Source: Synechococcus sp. PCC 7335 (GTDB lineage: Bacteria > Cyanobacteriota > Cyanobacteriia > Phormidesmidales > Phormidesmidaceae). Taken from it: 64,000 nt of DNA. The translations under genes were made by a program, and so were the position numbers. Location of the stretch: NCBI RefSeq assembly GCF_000155595.1, contig NZ_DS989904.1:3027720-3091719 (forward strand). Reading direction: 5' to 3'. Shown here piece by piece: positions 19,068-29,601 of the stretch. The notes beneath the pieces were generated by a model. It was not told the DNA's origin, ran no database searches, and saw only the letters and a list, made by a program, of their open reading frames with translations. Every line of letters starts with the position of its first letter. Within the stretch, counting starts at the first letter, position 1.

Positions 19068-20438
19068 TTAGCGCATAGTGACAAACTCTTCCGCTGAACT
19101 AGGATGAATACCAACAGTTGCATCAAAGTCTGCTTTGGTCGCTCCCATCTTCAGAGCGATCGCAATTCCTTGAATAATTTCTGCTGCGTGATCGCCTACC
19201 ATATGCGCTCCTAATACTTTGTCGCTCTCGGTATGCACAACAAGCTTCATCAAAGTTTTTTGGTCTTTATTTGGCAAGGTGTAATACATCGAACGAAAGC
19301 GAGAACGAAAGACATGAATATTCTCTTCTCCGTACTCTTCAATGGCGTCTTTCTCAGTGATCCCTACTGAAGCCGCTTCAGGCGTTGTAAAGACGGCAGA
19401 AGGAACATAGTCGTAACTCATCAGTCGATCTTTTCCACCATAGAGGGTATCGGCAAAGACGCGGCCTTCATTGATTGCAACTGGAGTGAGATTGATGCGG
19501 TCGGTACAATCTCCAATGGCGTAGATGCTAGGGTCTGCAGTTTGGCAATGTTTGTCGATGGCGATCGCGCCTTGGTTTATCTCTACCGCTGTATTCTCTA
19601 GCCCTAAGCCGTCTAGGCTAGGTTCCCTACCTGTTGCCGATAGACATACTGCGTCAGCTACGATTGTATGCATCTTATCTTTATCTTCTTCGGAGTCCTT
19701 ATCTGCAATTTTGACGAGGACACCGCTCTCATCTTCTTCGATCCCCACGATCTCAGAGCTATTGAAGATTTTGATGCCTGCTTTTTGCAGCGCCTCATGG
19801 AGTTCGTCACGTAGATCTTCATCAAAGCCATGTAGGATCTGATCTTTGCGGATGACCATCGTGACTTCAGTGCCTAAGCCGTTCATGATCCCGGCAAACT
19901 CGCAGCCGATGTAGCCACCGCCCAAGATCACTATTCGCTTAGGCTGCTTAGCCAGCTCAAACATTCCATCAGAGCTCATTGTATGTTCGATGCCAGGAAT
20001 TTTTGGCTTCACCGGATGTCCGCCTACCGCGATTAGAATTCTCTCAGCAGTGACCTTCTCATCACCGACTTCTACTGTATGCGCGTCTAGCAGTTTGGCA
20101 TATTGTCGATATAGTTTCACTTCAGCGCTATCTATCATGCGCTGATAGATAGCGTTTAGCCGATCAACTTCATTTTGAACGGCTGTGATCATGGTTTTCC
20201 AATTGAACTCACCTAGTTCATTCTTCCAGCCATAGCCTGCTGATTCTTCTATTGCTTTAGGAAAGCGAGAAGCATATACCATCAGCTTTTTGGGAACACA
20301 GCCCCGGTTCACGCAAGTGCCACCTAGTTGGTGAGCTTCGGCCACAGCGACCTTTGCTCCATAAGAAGCTGCTCTCCTAGAAGCCGCAATGCCGCCCGAG
20401 CCACCGCCAATTACAAAGAGATCAAAGTCGTAAGTCAT
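19068..20438 (-). CDS. gor: Glutathione-disulfide reductase
   Basis: NADPH-dependent flavoprotein that reduces oxidised glutathione. It has the FAD-binding GGGSGG (11-16) and the redox-active disulfide GGTCVNRGCVPKK (Cys42, Cys47). The second dinucleotide fold is VILGGGYIGCEFAG, followed by the FAD motif AIGDCT. The C-terminal interface carries the catalytic His in GIHPSSAEE. Length 456 is typical. It lies in a minus-strand run with a ZIP transporter and cysK, and a clear terminator follows. Confidence 0.94.
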   Translation of the reverse strand: MTYDFDLFVIGGGSGGIAASRRAASYGAKVAVAEAHQLGGTCVNRGCVPKKLMVYASRFPKAIEESAGYGWKNELGEFNWKTMITAVQNEVDRLNAIYQRMIDSAEVKLYRQYAKLLDAHTVEVGDEKVTAERILIAVGGHPVKPKIPGIEHTMSSDGMFELAKQPKRIVILGGGYIGCEFAGIMNGLGTEVTMVIRKDQILHGFDEDLRDELHEALQKAGIKIFNSSEIVGIEEDESGVLVKIADKDSEEDKDKMHTIVADAVCLSATGREPSLDGLGLENTAVEINQGAIAIDKHCQTADPSIYAIGDCTDRINLTPVAINEGRVFADTLYGGKDRLMSYDYVPSAVFTTPEAASVGITEKDAIEEYGEENIHVFRSRFRSMYYTLPNKDQKTLMKLVVHTESDKVLGAHMVGDHAAEIIQGIAIALKMGATKADFDATVGIHPSSAEEFVTMR

Positions 20439-20553
20439 AGTCTAAACGCAAGAATGAATAGTTCTTTTGATCCTAAGTGAGTTACAGATAAATAGCTCTG
20501 TTCGAAAGCAGGATGTTAGAAATCGGAATAGGAAAACCTGCTTAGAGTTCTTT

Positions 20554-21324
20554 TTATCCAAGGCTTACATCGAGAAACATCATGACAACAAAGCCTACCA
20601 TCACACCGACTGTGCCTACTTGCCCGATCGCTTTTTGGTCGATATCTGGAATAATTTCATCGACAATGACAAACAGCATAGCCCCAGCGGCAAAGGCCAT
20701 TCCCCAAGGTAGAAGCGCTGTTGAAAAGCTGACGAGACTAGCACCTAGCAGTCCGCCAATAGGTTCGATAAGACCGGTGAGCGTAGAGACAGAAAAAGCA
20801 TAAAGTGGACTATAGCCTAAGTTGCGAAGAGCGATCGCAACCACTAACCCTTCTGGAATATTCTGTAGGCCAATGCCACCGGCTAACGCCAAACCGCCAC
20901 TGTTTCCAGAACCAACACCAACGCCAACGGTTAGTCCCTCAGGAAAATTGTGAAGGGCGATCGCAATCACAAACAGCCATATTTGCTCGAAGTACTCGCT
21001 CTCTTTACCCTCTTTACCTTTGAAGAAATGTTCATGAGGAAAAAAGGTGTGGGCTATCCAAAGCGCTACGCCACCTAGCAAAACACCTACAACCATTAAG
21101 AGAGCAGCCGCCGTTTTTGAATAGCCAAGTGCGACTGCCGCCTCGGTACCTGGAATGAGCAGCGAGAATGAGGTTGCTGCCAGCATCACACCACCCCCTA
21201 CACCTAGTAAGATGCCCTGCGCTTTTTTCGATAAGCCGAACGGCAGCATTACTGGTAGGGCGCCTAAGCCGGTCGCGAGCCCAGCACCTAAGCTGGCTAA
21301 AAAACCTATCAGAACACTATTCAT
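20554..21324 (-). CDS. ZIP family metal transporter
   Basis: Predicted divalent metal importer (zinc, iron or similar) in the cytoplasmic membrane. About seven to eight hydrophobic helices are visible. The metal-site motifs HNFPEGLTVGVG and NIPEGLVVAIAL lie in adjacent helices, and the loop before them is rich in His and charge (HTFFPHEHFFKGKEG). I start at ATG 21324 (MNSVLIGFLASLG), which has GAAGG seven bases upstream. The frame is open 25 codons further, with polar, unfamily-like sequence. The metal cannot be named from sequence. Confidence 0.9.
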   Translation of the reverse strand: MNSVLIGFLASLGAGLATGLGALPVMLPFGLSKKAQGILLGVGGGVMLAATSFSLLIPGTEAAVALGYSKTAAALLMVVGVLLGGVALWIAHTFFPHEHFFKGKEGKESEYFEQIWLFVIAIALHNFPEGLTVGVGVGSGNSGGLALAGGIGLQNIPEGLVVAIALRNLGYSPLYAFSVSTLTGLIEPIGGLLGASLVSFSTALLPWGMAFAAGAMLFVIVDEIIPDIDQKAIGQVGTVGVMVGFVVMMFLDVSLG

Positions 21325-21497
21325 AGTCAGCCTTCGTTGTTGAACAGTTTGGTTGGACAGCTGGTCACTTTTACAGCATGACAACCGAAAGTATGACAAG
21401 CGCTGACCACCATTAAATCATACTCGTTATGAGTACGCTTTGTGTGCCATTTGTTTTTATGGATTTGTTTACCCGGGAGCGATCGCTCACTCGTTGC

Positions 21498-22505
21498 TTA
21501 CCCTGGCAAAAACTCATCAGACCAAAGCCCTTTAGACGCTAGCCAGTCCCTGTTGAATATTTTGGATTGATAGCGAGCACCACCATCGCACAAAATCGTG
21601 ACAATCGTGTGGCCTGGTCCCATTTCCTTAGCCAGCGCTACTGCTGCTGCGACATTGATCCCCACAGAGCCGCCCATGAACAATCCCTCCTTGTACAAGA
21701 GCTGATAGATGGCGCTTAAGGCTTTGTGGTCGTCAATTTGAATAGCATCATCAATCGGTGCACCTTCCATGTTCCCGGTGACACGACTATTGCCAATTCC
21801 TTCTGTAATTGAACTGCCTTCTGGCTTGATTTCACCCGTTTTTACATAGCTATACAGGCCGCTTCCCATCGGGTCTGCCACGATACAACGTGCCTCAGGA
21901 TTCTTTTCTTTCAGGAACATCGCTACGCCAGCATAGGTTCCGCCTGTTCCGGTAGCTGCCGTCCAGCCATCGATTTTGCCGTCAGTTTGGGCCCACAGTT
22001 CTGGGCCAGTAGTCTCATAGTGTGCCTGGCGGTTCGCTAGATTCTCAAACTGGTTGGCCCAGATGGCATTTTCGGTTTCGGCAGCCAGACGACCTGACAG
22101 CTTGACATAGTTATTCTCATCTTTGTATGGCACAGCGGGCACCGTCCGTACGTCTGCTCCTAACGTTCGCAGCAAGCTAATTTTCTCTTCCGACTGCGTT
22201 TCAGGGATGATGATGACGCACTTGTAGCCTTTGGCATTACAGATATGAGCTAGGCCAATCCCAGTATTGCCAGCGGTCCCTTCGACAACCGTACCCCCAG
22301 GCTTTAGAGTTCCTTCTTTTTCAGCCTGTTCGATAATGTACAGCGCCGCCCTATCTTTAACCGATCCGCCAGGATTTAGAAATTCGGCTTTTCCCAAAAT
22401 CTCGCAGCCAGTTTCTTCGCTAAAGCTATTGAGCCGAATCAAGGGTGTATTGCCAACCGTACCTACAAAACCCGATTTAATATCCATGCGCGTCTGCTTT
22501 GCCAT
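21498..22505 (-). CDS. cysK: Cysteine synthase A (O-acetylserine sulfhydrylase)
   Basis: PLP enzyme that joins O-acetylserine and sulfide to give cysteine. It has the PLP lysine in NPGGSVKDR (Lys50), the asparagine loop EGTAGNTGIG and the phosphate loop TGTGGTYAG. The C-terminus (GLFMGGSVGIN, TILCDGGARYQSK) matches a cyanobacterial group slightly longer than the E. coli enzyme, at 335 residues. Cystathionine-beta-synthase-like activity cannot be excluded. cysE (17 kb) and gor (19 kb) are close. Confidence 0.9.
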   Translation of the reverse strand: MAKQTRMDIKSGFVGTVGNTPLIRLNSFSEETGCEILGKAEFLNPGGSVKDRAALYIIEQAEKEGTLKPGGTVVEGTAGNTGIGLAHICNAKGYKCVIIIPETQSEEKISLLRTLGADVRTVPAVPYKDENNYVKLSGRLAAETENAIWANQFENLANRQAHYETTGPELWAQTDGKIDGWTAATGTGGTYAGVAMFLKEKNPEARCIVADPMGSGLYSYVKTGEIKPEGSSITEGIGNSRVTGNMEGAPIDDAIQIDDHKALSAIYQLLYKEGLFMGGSVGINVAAAVALAKEMGPGHTIVTILCDGGARYQSKIFNRDWLASKGLWSDEFLPG

Positions 22506-22661
22506 TCAACCCCTTTATCCTAATGGGGAACGGTTCAGCAGAGTACAGCTTCAAAGAATCTATCGTTCAGTTAGAACGTCCAAGCGCTCCTTTAAGGGTC
22601 ACTAGTCAAGGTGACTAGGAAATAGCTAGGAGATGGCTCTAAAAGAATCCTTAGAGATGGG

Positions 22662-23945
22662 CTAAACCTTTGCAAGTTCCAGTGAGTTCGCGCTGCGAGA
22701 AGGTACTTTATTACGTTGGCGGATAGGACTCTCAATTCCCCAGTAGGCTGCGGCCTCTGAGGCAACCATAGTGAGTAGCTGCTCGTTTCCAGCAGGCAAT
22801 ATCTGAGTGGGTACAGTAGGGGTATGATCAAGGACTTTGAGAATTTCGAGGGCGATCGCCCGTGCTAGCGGCGGCGGTACCGAATTGCCAACTTGCCTAG
22901 CACCATGCCATTTGGTGCTGTGAAACCGAAACCAGTCGGGGAAGCCATGGAGTCTGGCCATCTCACGCACAGTGATACAGCGAGCATACCGGTAGTGAAT
23001 GGGCCTCGGGCTTGTGAAAGAGCCTCTTGCCGAGTCAGTGCCCGCTCTAAGTGTATTGCAGACGCCATCTGGCGGTAGGCGAAAAAAACGAGTGATCGGT
23101 TCGCGGGTGCCGGGGGGGGTGCGAGCGAACCGATCACGTGACTGTTGAGAATGATTAGTGCGAATGCTGTTAGTTAGCAATGAGGGGTCCCACTGTCGTC
23201 GATAGCCGTAATACCAACCTCTTCGCGACTGACAGCGTAGGCGAGCTGCGTAGGCACTGTGGGGTTGAGATAGGCAAACTATAACTTCTCCTTTGTTGAT
23301 CAAACTGTGAAATTGTTCGACGTCCGGTAAATCACCTAGCGCGTGGGTACAAGTAGGAGAGTGCTTTAAAGGTTTTGGATAGATAGGCAAGCATGTGTTG
23401 TTTCTAGCCCCGACTAGGAACAATCTCTCTCTATTTTGAGGGATGCCATAGTTGCGAGCGTTCAGCACTTGCCATGGGTCAACCAAGCGGTAGTTGATCG
23501 CGGCGATTTGATCGATAATCGCTTCTAGAACGGGTCGATTGCGATCACACGTCAATCCTTTCACGTTTTCAAACACAAAGTAGCTAGGTTGAAGCTCATC
23601 AACTAGTCGCAAAAAGTCTTTGACTAGTTCATTGCGTGGATCACATAGCGAACGCGGCCCCATTACAGAAAATCCTTGGCAGGGCGCACCGCCAATCACA
23701 GCTGTGATCGGCTGTTGAGAGGATAGCTTTGCAACAGAAAGAATCTCCTTGCCGGTAACTTCTTTGACCGATCGGGGAATCACTTTGCACAACGGGAAGT
23801 TAAACCGATGAACTGCAGCATGGATGGGATCAATTTCTATGGCTACAGGCACATCGAAACCCGCTTGCTCGAAGCCTAGGCACAGTCCTCCAGCTCCGGC
23901 AAATAGGTCAATCGCGATTGGTCTGTTGTTTTCAGCACTGTCCAT
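22662..23945 (-). CDS. C5-type DNA cytosine methyltransferase (orphan)
   Basis: Transfers a methyl group from S-adenosylmethionine to C5 of cytosine. All main motifs are seen: motif I DLFAGAGG (13-20), motif IV GGAPCQGFSVMG with catalytic Cys89, motif VI FENVKG (125-130), motif VIII around QNRERLFLVGAR and motif X RQVGNSVPPPLA. Length 427. No endonuclease gene is adjacent, so it appears to be an orphan. It resembles, from memory, the Synechocystis enzyme that methylates CGATCG, the core of HIP1, which is abundant in this window. The target is an inference. Confidence 0.92.
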   Translation of the reverse strand: MDSAENNRPIAIDLFAGAGGLCLGFEQAGFDVPVAIEIDPIHAAVHRFNFPLCKVIPRSVKEVTGKEILSVAKLSSQQPITAVIGGAPCQGFSVMGPRSLCDPRNELVKDFLRLVDELQPSYFVFENVKGLTCDRNRPVLEAIIDQIAAINYRLVDPWQVLNARNYGIPQNRERLFLVGARNNTCLPIYPKPLKHSPTCTHALGDLPDVEQFHSLINKGEVIVCLSQPHSAYAARLRCQSRRGWYYGYRRQWDPSLLTNSIRTNHSQQSRDRFARTPPGTREPITRFFRLPPDGVCNTLRAGTDSARGSFTSPRPIHYRYARCITVREMARLHGFPDWFRFHSTKWHGARQVGNSVPPPLARAIALEILKVLDHTPTVPTQILPAGNEQLLTMVASEAAAYWGIESPIRQRNKVPSRSANSLELAKV

Positions 23946-24075
23946 GCGACATACTCTACTGCATTATTCCTCCTATTCAAGAATTAGAACAGGGAGAACA
24001 GAGCAACGTTATTTCACGTAGATTGAGACAATCGGCGTCAACAGTATATTCAGCTCTGCCTATGCTGCGCAGATG

Positions 24076-25041
24076 TTACAAGTTTCGTGCCTCTACTTCT
24101 TTGTCTATATCTATTGAGCGAACGAGTTCCTGGGTGGTCATAGCTAGGCAACTACGCTTTAGATCGAATAGTCTTTTGTACAACTCTGCAGTGTGAGGCC
24201 AACCGACGAAGCCAGCAAAGAGACAGTCTCCTGCATAATTAGCTAAAAAGACGTGGTGAATACCCATACGGTTCTGCCAGGTGCGTAGGATAAGGCCACG
24301 GGGCAATAAAGACCAAAGTTGAGATCTCTCGAAGCCTTTGTAGCAAGCGTCAGTGATACCGGGGATAGCTTGTAGCTGATGAATAACGTAACTAGAAAAG
24401 CTTTCTATTGGCTGCGGTAAACAGAGGTGATCGTTGCTGCGCCAAAACTGCTGAATGATCTTTGCAACGGCTGGATCCCTTTTCATCCGGATATGATTGA
24501 TATCGGGAACTACTATGTAGCTTGCCCGGTTAAATTTAGTACACTCTACTGACACTACACCGTCACTCCCTTCTAAATAATCGCCAGCAATGATTAAAGT
24601 AGGCACTGCGGTGGCAATGCGTTCGGCTAGCGCCCGTCGATTGCGGCCAAGATCTCTGGCGATGCCAATGCCTAGTTCAAACGGATCAATCAGCCTACCT
24701 AGATCGGCGCCGCCTACCGGAGAGGCCACGAGCACAAGTGATTCGACTAACGGCCACCATTCAGGATGACGGGCTAAGACTTCTAGCCATATTAAGCCAC
24801 CCATGGAATGGCCAACGATTCTAATTGGAATACCGGGATGTTCGGCCTGGGTTTGCTCTGCGATCGCCTCTACGCGATCAATCAGTGGCTCGATACGAAT
24901 CCAGGTATTAACAAAGCCTAGGTTCGGCACGACTACCTTGGCGGTGGGACTAGCAACTGTCTTAGCTAACTGGCCGATGCCTTGGTTGATATCAGCCCAG
25001 CCGTGCTGAGCGTAGAGAATATAGTCAGGTGAAAAAGGCAT
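24076..25041 (-). CDS. Alpha/beta hydrolase
   Basis: Predicted esterase or lipase-like hydrolase. It opens with ILYAQHGWAD (oxyanion strand) and has the nucleophile elbow GHSMGG (Ser79), a later Asp-containing strand (LIIAGDYLEGSDG) and a catalytic His candidate in DINHIRM. The C-terminal 80 residues form an extra segment of unknown role. I start at ATG 25041, four bases past the RluA-like gene's stop, which suggests translational coupling. The frame is open to 25167, but that would overlap the upstream gene by 120 bases. Substrate unknown. Confidence 0.85.
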   Translation of the reverse strand: MPFSPDYILYAQHGWADINQGIGQLAKTVASPTAKVVVPNLGFVNTWIRIEPLIDRVEAIAEQTQAEHPGIPIRIVGHSMGGLIWLEVLARHPEWWPLVESLVLVASPVGGADLGRLIDPFELGIGIARDLGRNRRALAERIATAVPTLIIAGDYLEGSDGVVSVECTKFNRASYIVVPDINHIRMKRDPAVAKIIQQFWRSNDHLCLPQPIESFSSYVIHQLQAIPGITDACYKGFERSQLWSLLPRGLILRTWQNRMGIHHVFLANYAGDCLFAGFVGWPHTAELYKRLFDLKRSCLAMTTQELVRSIDIDKEVEARNL

Positions 25042-25045
25042 GAAC

Positions 25046-26032
25046 TCAGGAAAGGATAGCGGGTGGAGGGGCAGTGATAGCGATGGATTGACCCGTGCGG
25101 GGATGAGCGAATTGAAGGCGATGGGCATGTAAGTGATAGCCACAATCGCCAGGAAGAGCGTAGCCATGCGGATCGGGAACGCCGCCAGCAGAATATAGCG
25201 GGTCGCCTAGAAGCGGATAGCCTGCAGCAGCGAGGTGGATACGGATTTGGTGAGGTCTGCCAGTTTGGATAGTGATCTCAACTAGGGTAGAGTGAGCCCG
25301 ACGCCGAAGAACGCTGCCTTCGCTACGAGAAACCATACTATTGATTGGGCCAATTGTCTTTTCATGCGAGTGCGCATCCCTCAGGTGGCCATAGATATAG
25401 CCGAGCCGAGTATGCGGTAGTTTACCGATAGGGTAAGTGCAGATGAAGCGATCGCGTAGCTGATCAGGCGTGGTCGGAGCGATCAACGCACGATAGGTTT
25501 TGCCTAAAGTACAAGTGCTGGCGGTGTTGGGGGTAGTGTTAGAGCTGAGGTTGGCGCTACGCTTCCTAAATTGCTCAGAGAGCTGGACTTTAGCAATGTG
25601 TGATTTGGCTATTAGCATAGCCCCAGATGTGCCGCGCCCCAGGCGATGAACAGGGGCAGACTGACAGTCGCGATAGCGGACTCGAAGCTGGTAGAGCAAG
25701 GTATGTTCTAGGAAGCCACCGCTAGGTAAGACAGGAAGGCCAGCAGGTTTGTTAATGACCCATAGGTCTTCGTCTTCGTAGAGAACATCAAAATCAAGCG
25801 GGACAGCGGGTTCTTCCCAGGGTGATCGCGCATAGCTTAAGATCTGCCCTAGCTTTAGCAGCGTATTTTCTTGGGTGCGATCGCCATCAAGTAGAATCTG
25901 TTCCGTTTCAATTCGCGCTTTCCAAACGGCTCGCTTTGAGTGTCGATAGCGCTGAGTATAGAAATCTAGCACGGTCTGACCAACCGCCGCTGCCGGTACC
26001 TTGTCTAAATAGGTCCATCCTTGATTTAGCAA
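25046..26032 (-). CDS. RluA-like pseudouridine synthase with altered active-site motif
   Basis: Has the RluA fold: WVINKPAGLPVLPSGG, then the motif region PVHRLGRGTSGAML and the C-terminal GRPHQIRIHLAAAGYPLLGDPLY. In canonical members the catalytic residue is the Asp of HRLDxxTSG; here the codon is GGG and the residue is Gly. I recall plant and cyanobacterial homologues with HRLGRGTSG, so this may be a real subgroup rather than an inactive copy. The N-terminal 80 residues look like an S4-like domain. Start is TTG with GAG upstream. The target RNA is unknown. Confidence 0.85.
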   Translation of the reverse strand: MLNQGWTYLDKVPAAAVGQTVLDFYTQRYRHSKRAVWKARIETEQILLDGDRTQENTLLKLGQILSYARSPWEEPAVPLDFDVLYEDEDLWVINKPAGLPVLPSGGFLEHTLLYQLRVRYRDCQSAPVHRLGRGTSGAMLIAKSHIAKVQLSEQFRKRSANLSSNTTPNTASTCTLGKTYRALIAPTTPDQLRDRFICTYPIGKLPHTRLGYIYGHLRDAHSHEKTIGPINSMVSRSEGSVLRRRAHSTLVEITIQTGRPHQIRIHLAAAGYPLLGDPLYSAGGVPDPHGYALPGDCGYHLHAHRLQFAHPRTGQSIAITAPPPAILS

Positions 26033-26231
26033 GCTTTGTTCTCTTTAAACATTCTCTCTTCAAACACTCTTTTTTCTTCGCTAGAAACCACTTGTATGCC
26101 AACTACGATGGTACGACCTCACGATTTTTCATCTGCGCTTAGTGGTTCTTCAGATAATCTATCGCGGGGTAGCGATGAACCTTCATCTTTTTACATTACA
26201 TTTGACACTACACTTGCTGGCTAGACATTTG

Positions 26232-27464
26232 ATGGCATTCAACTTTTTTCCTGGCTTTCATCATCATCTGCTCAAACGCAGTTTAGTTTGTAGCTTGCTA
26301 ATACTCTGCCTTCTGAGTGGCCTACTTAGCGGCTGTGCCATCCCAAGAGTCAGCGCCGAGGATCGGTTATTTCTAGATGTTTCCGTGGAGCTTGTAGGCA
26401 GTGCAACGCTAGAAAAACAGACATTTGAGGGTGAATCGGTAGGTGGAATCTCTGCGATCGCCTACGACGTGCCTAATGACTGCCTCTATGCACTGTCTGA
26501 TAGCCGCGATCGCCCTCGCTTCTACACCCTGAAAATCAGCAATCTCTCCCCTTCAACTTCCCCATCTCCTACAGCCTCTGAGCGCAGTCCAATTATATCT
26601 ATCGAATCGGTTACCTATCTCACCGATGGCGCTGGCAATCCTTTCCCTGCTGGCACCCTGGATCCCGAAGGGATGGCCCTTACTCCCACCGGCACTTTGC
26701 TCATCTCTACCGAAGGCTCTCCTCGTCGTCAGATTATGCCTACTGTGGGTGAATACGATATCGCTACTGGCCAGCTCAAAACGGCCATTCAGGTTCCTGC
26801 TCGTTATCTGCCTGATGTCCCGCCTGACGATAGTGAAGGACAAACCCTCGGTGTTCAAGAAAACCTAAGCTTTGAAGCACTTGCCATTAATGTTTCTTCC
26901 GGTACAGGCGGCGTTTACGAGCCGTATCGCTTGTTCGTTGCTACTGAAGGCCCACTGCTACAAGATCTAGATTTTGAACCCGAAGTCCCTTACAAAAATA
27001 GATTGATCCACTACACCATCAGTCCTTACCAAACCACGCTAATCTCAGAGCATCTGTACGAAATGGATATTGCTCCTACAGGCGCAATCCTTCATGGTTT
27101 ATCGGAAATTGCAGTCCTTGACCAAAGTGGACACTTTTTGAGTTTAGAGCGCTCTTTTGGACTGAGTGGCTTTACGCTAAAGCTATTTCAGTTAGCTTCG
27201 GGTGGTGCTACCGACATTAGCGCTGTCGAGTCATTGAAAGGAAACACCAGCGGCATTAGCCCCATTCGCAAACAGCTAGTGCTAGATTTTGCCGATCTAC
27301 AGCTACCATTACAAAACTATGAGGCTATGACGTTTGGACCAACTTGGCGCGATCGCTCAGAGTCTCAGAAAACCCTTAGCCGCAGCCTTTTGATTATGAG
27401 TGATGACAATTTCTCAAACGATCAAGAAACTAGCCTGTTAGTCTTTCAACTCAAGCAGAGGTGA
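26232..27464 (+). CDS. Phytase-like esterase lipoprotein
   Basis: Predicted exported lipoprotein. A basic, His-rich start precedes a hydrophobic stretch ending in the lipobox LSGC (Cys35 from this ATG). The mature part has GGISAIAYD, LYALSDSRDRPRFY, LDPEGMALTP, FEALAIN and NYEAMTFGP. These are the blades of the family annotated as esterase-like activity of phytase (beta-propeller). The true substrate is not established. Start is uncertain: ATG 26232 gives a clean signal peptide, while ATG 26175 has a better GGGG ribosome site but a longer N-terminus. Confidence 0.8.
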   Translation: MAFNFFPGFHHHLLKRSLVCSLLILCLLSGLLSGCAIPRVSAEDRLFLDVSVELVGSATLEKQTFEGESVGGISAIAYDVPNDCLYALSDSRDRPRFYTLKISNLSPSTSPSPTASERSPIISIESVTYLTDGAGNPFPAGTLDPEGMALTPTGTLLISTEGSPRRQIMPTVGEYDIATGQLKTAIQVPARYLPDVPPDDSEGQTLGVQENLSFEALAINVSSGTGGVYEPYRLFVATEGPLLQDLDFEPEVPYKNRLIHYTISPYQTTLISEHLYEMDIAPTGAILHGLSEIAVLDQSGHFLSLERSFGLSGFTLKLFQLASGGATDISAVESLKGNTSGISPIRKQLVLDFADLQLPLQNYEAMTFGPTWRDRSESQKTLSRSLLIMSDDNFSNDQETSLLVFQLKQR

Positions 27465-29430
<1,966 letters not shown>

Positions 29431-29465
29431 CACTCCAGTTTTATGAGCTTCTAAACTCTCGAGAA

Positions 29466-29500
29466 AAAGGTCGGTTTGTCATTGTTACAAGCTGACCTTT
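29466..29500 (+). terminator. Strong hairpin between sqdB and sqdX (possible attenuating terminator)
   Basis: A 14-base-pair stem with two G-U pairs (29466-29479 with 29487-29500) and a 7-base loop lies 35 bases after the sqdB stop. No T-run follows on the plus strand, so it may only slow transcription or protect the sqdB message end. Confidence 0.45.
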
Positions 29501-29601
29501 CGCATAGTCACCTGCCTTTATCATTTGATGCTTACTTGTCCTGAGTATTATTTCGCCAATCGAATGTAGTCACAGTCCACTTCCCATATTCATGATCGTC
29601 T

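Noticed and set aside
22662-23945. Restriction-modification system around the cytosine methyltransferase
   Set aside because: Both neighbours are metabolic or hydrolase genes; no endonuclease found.
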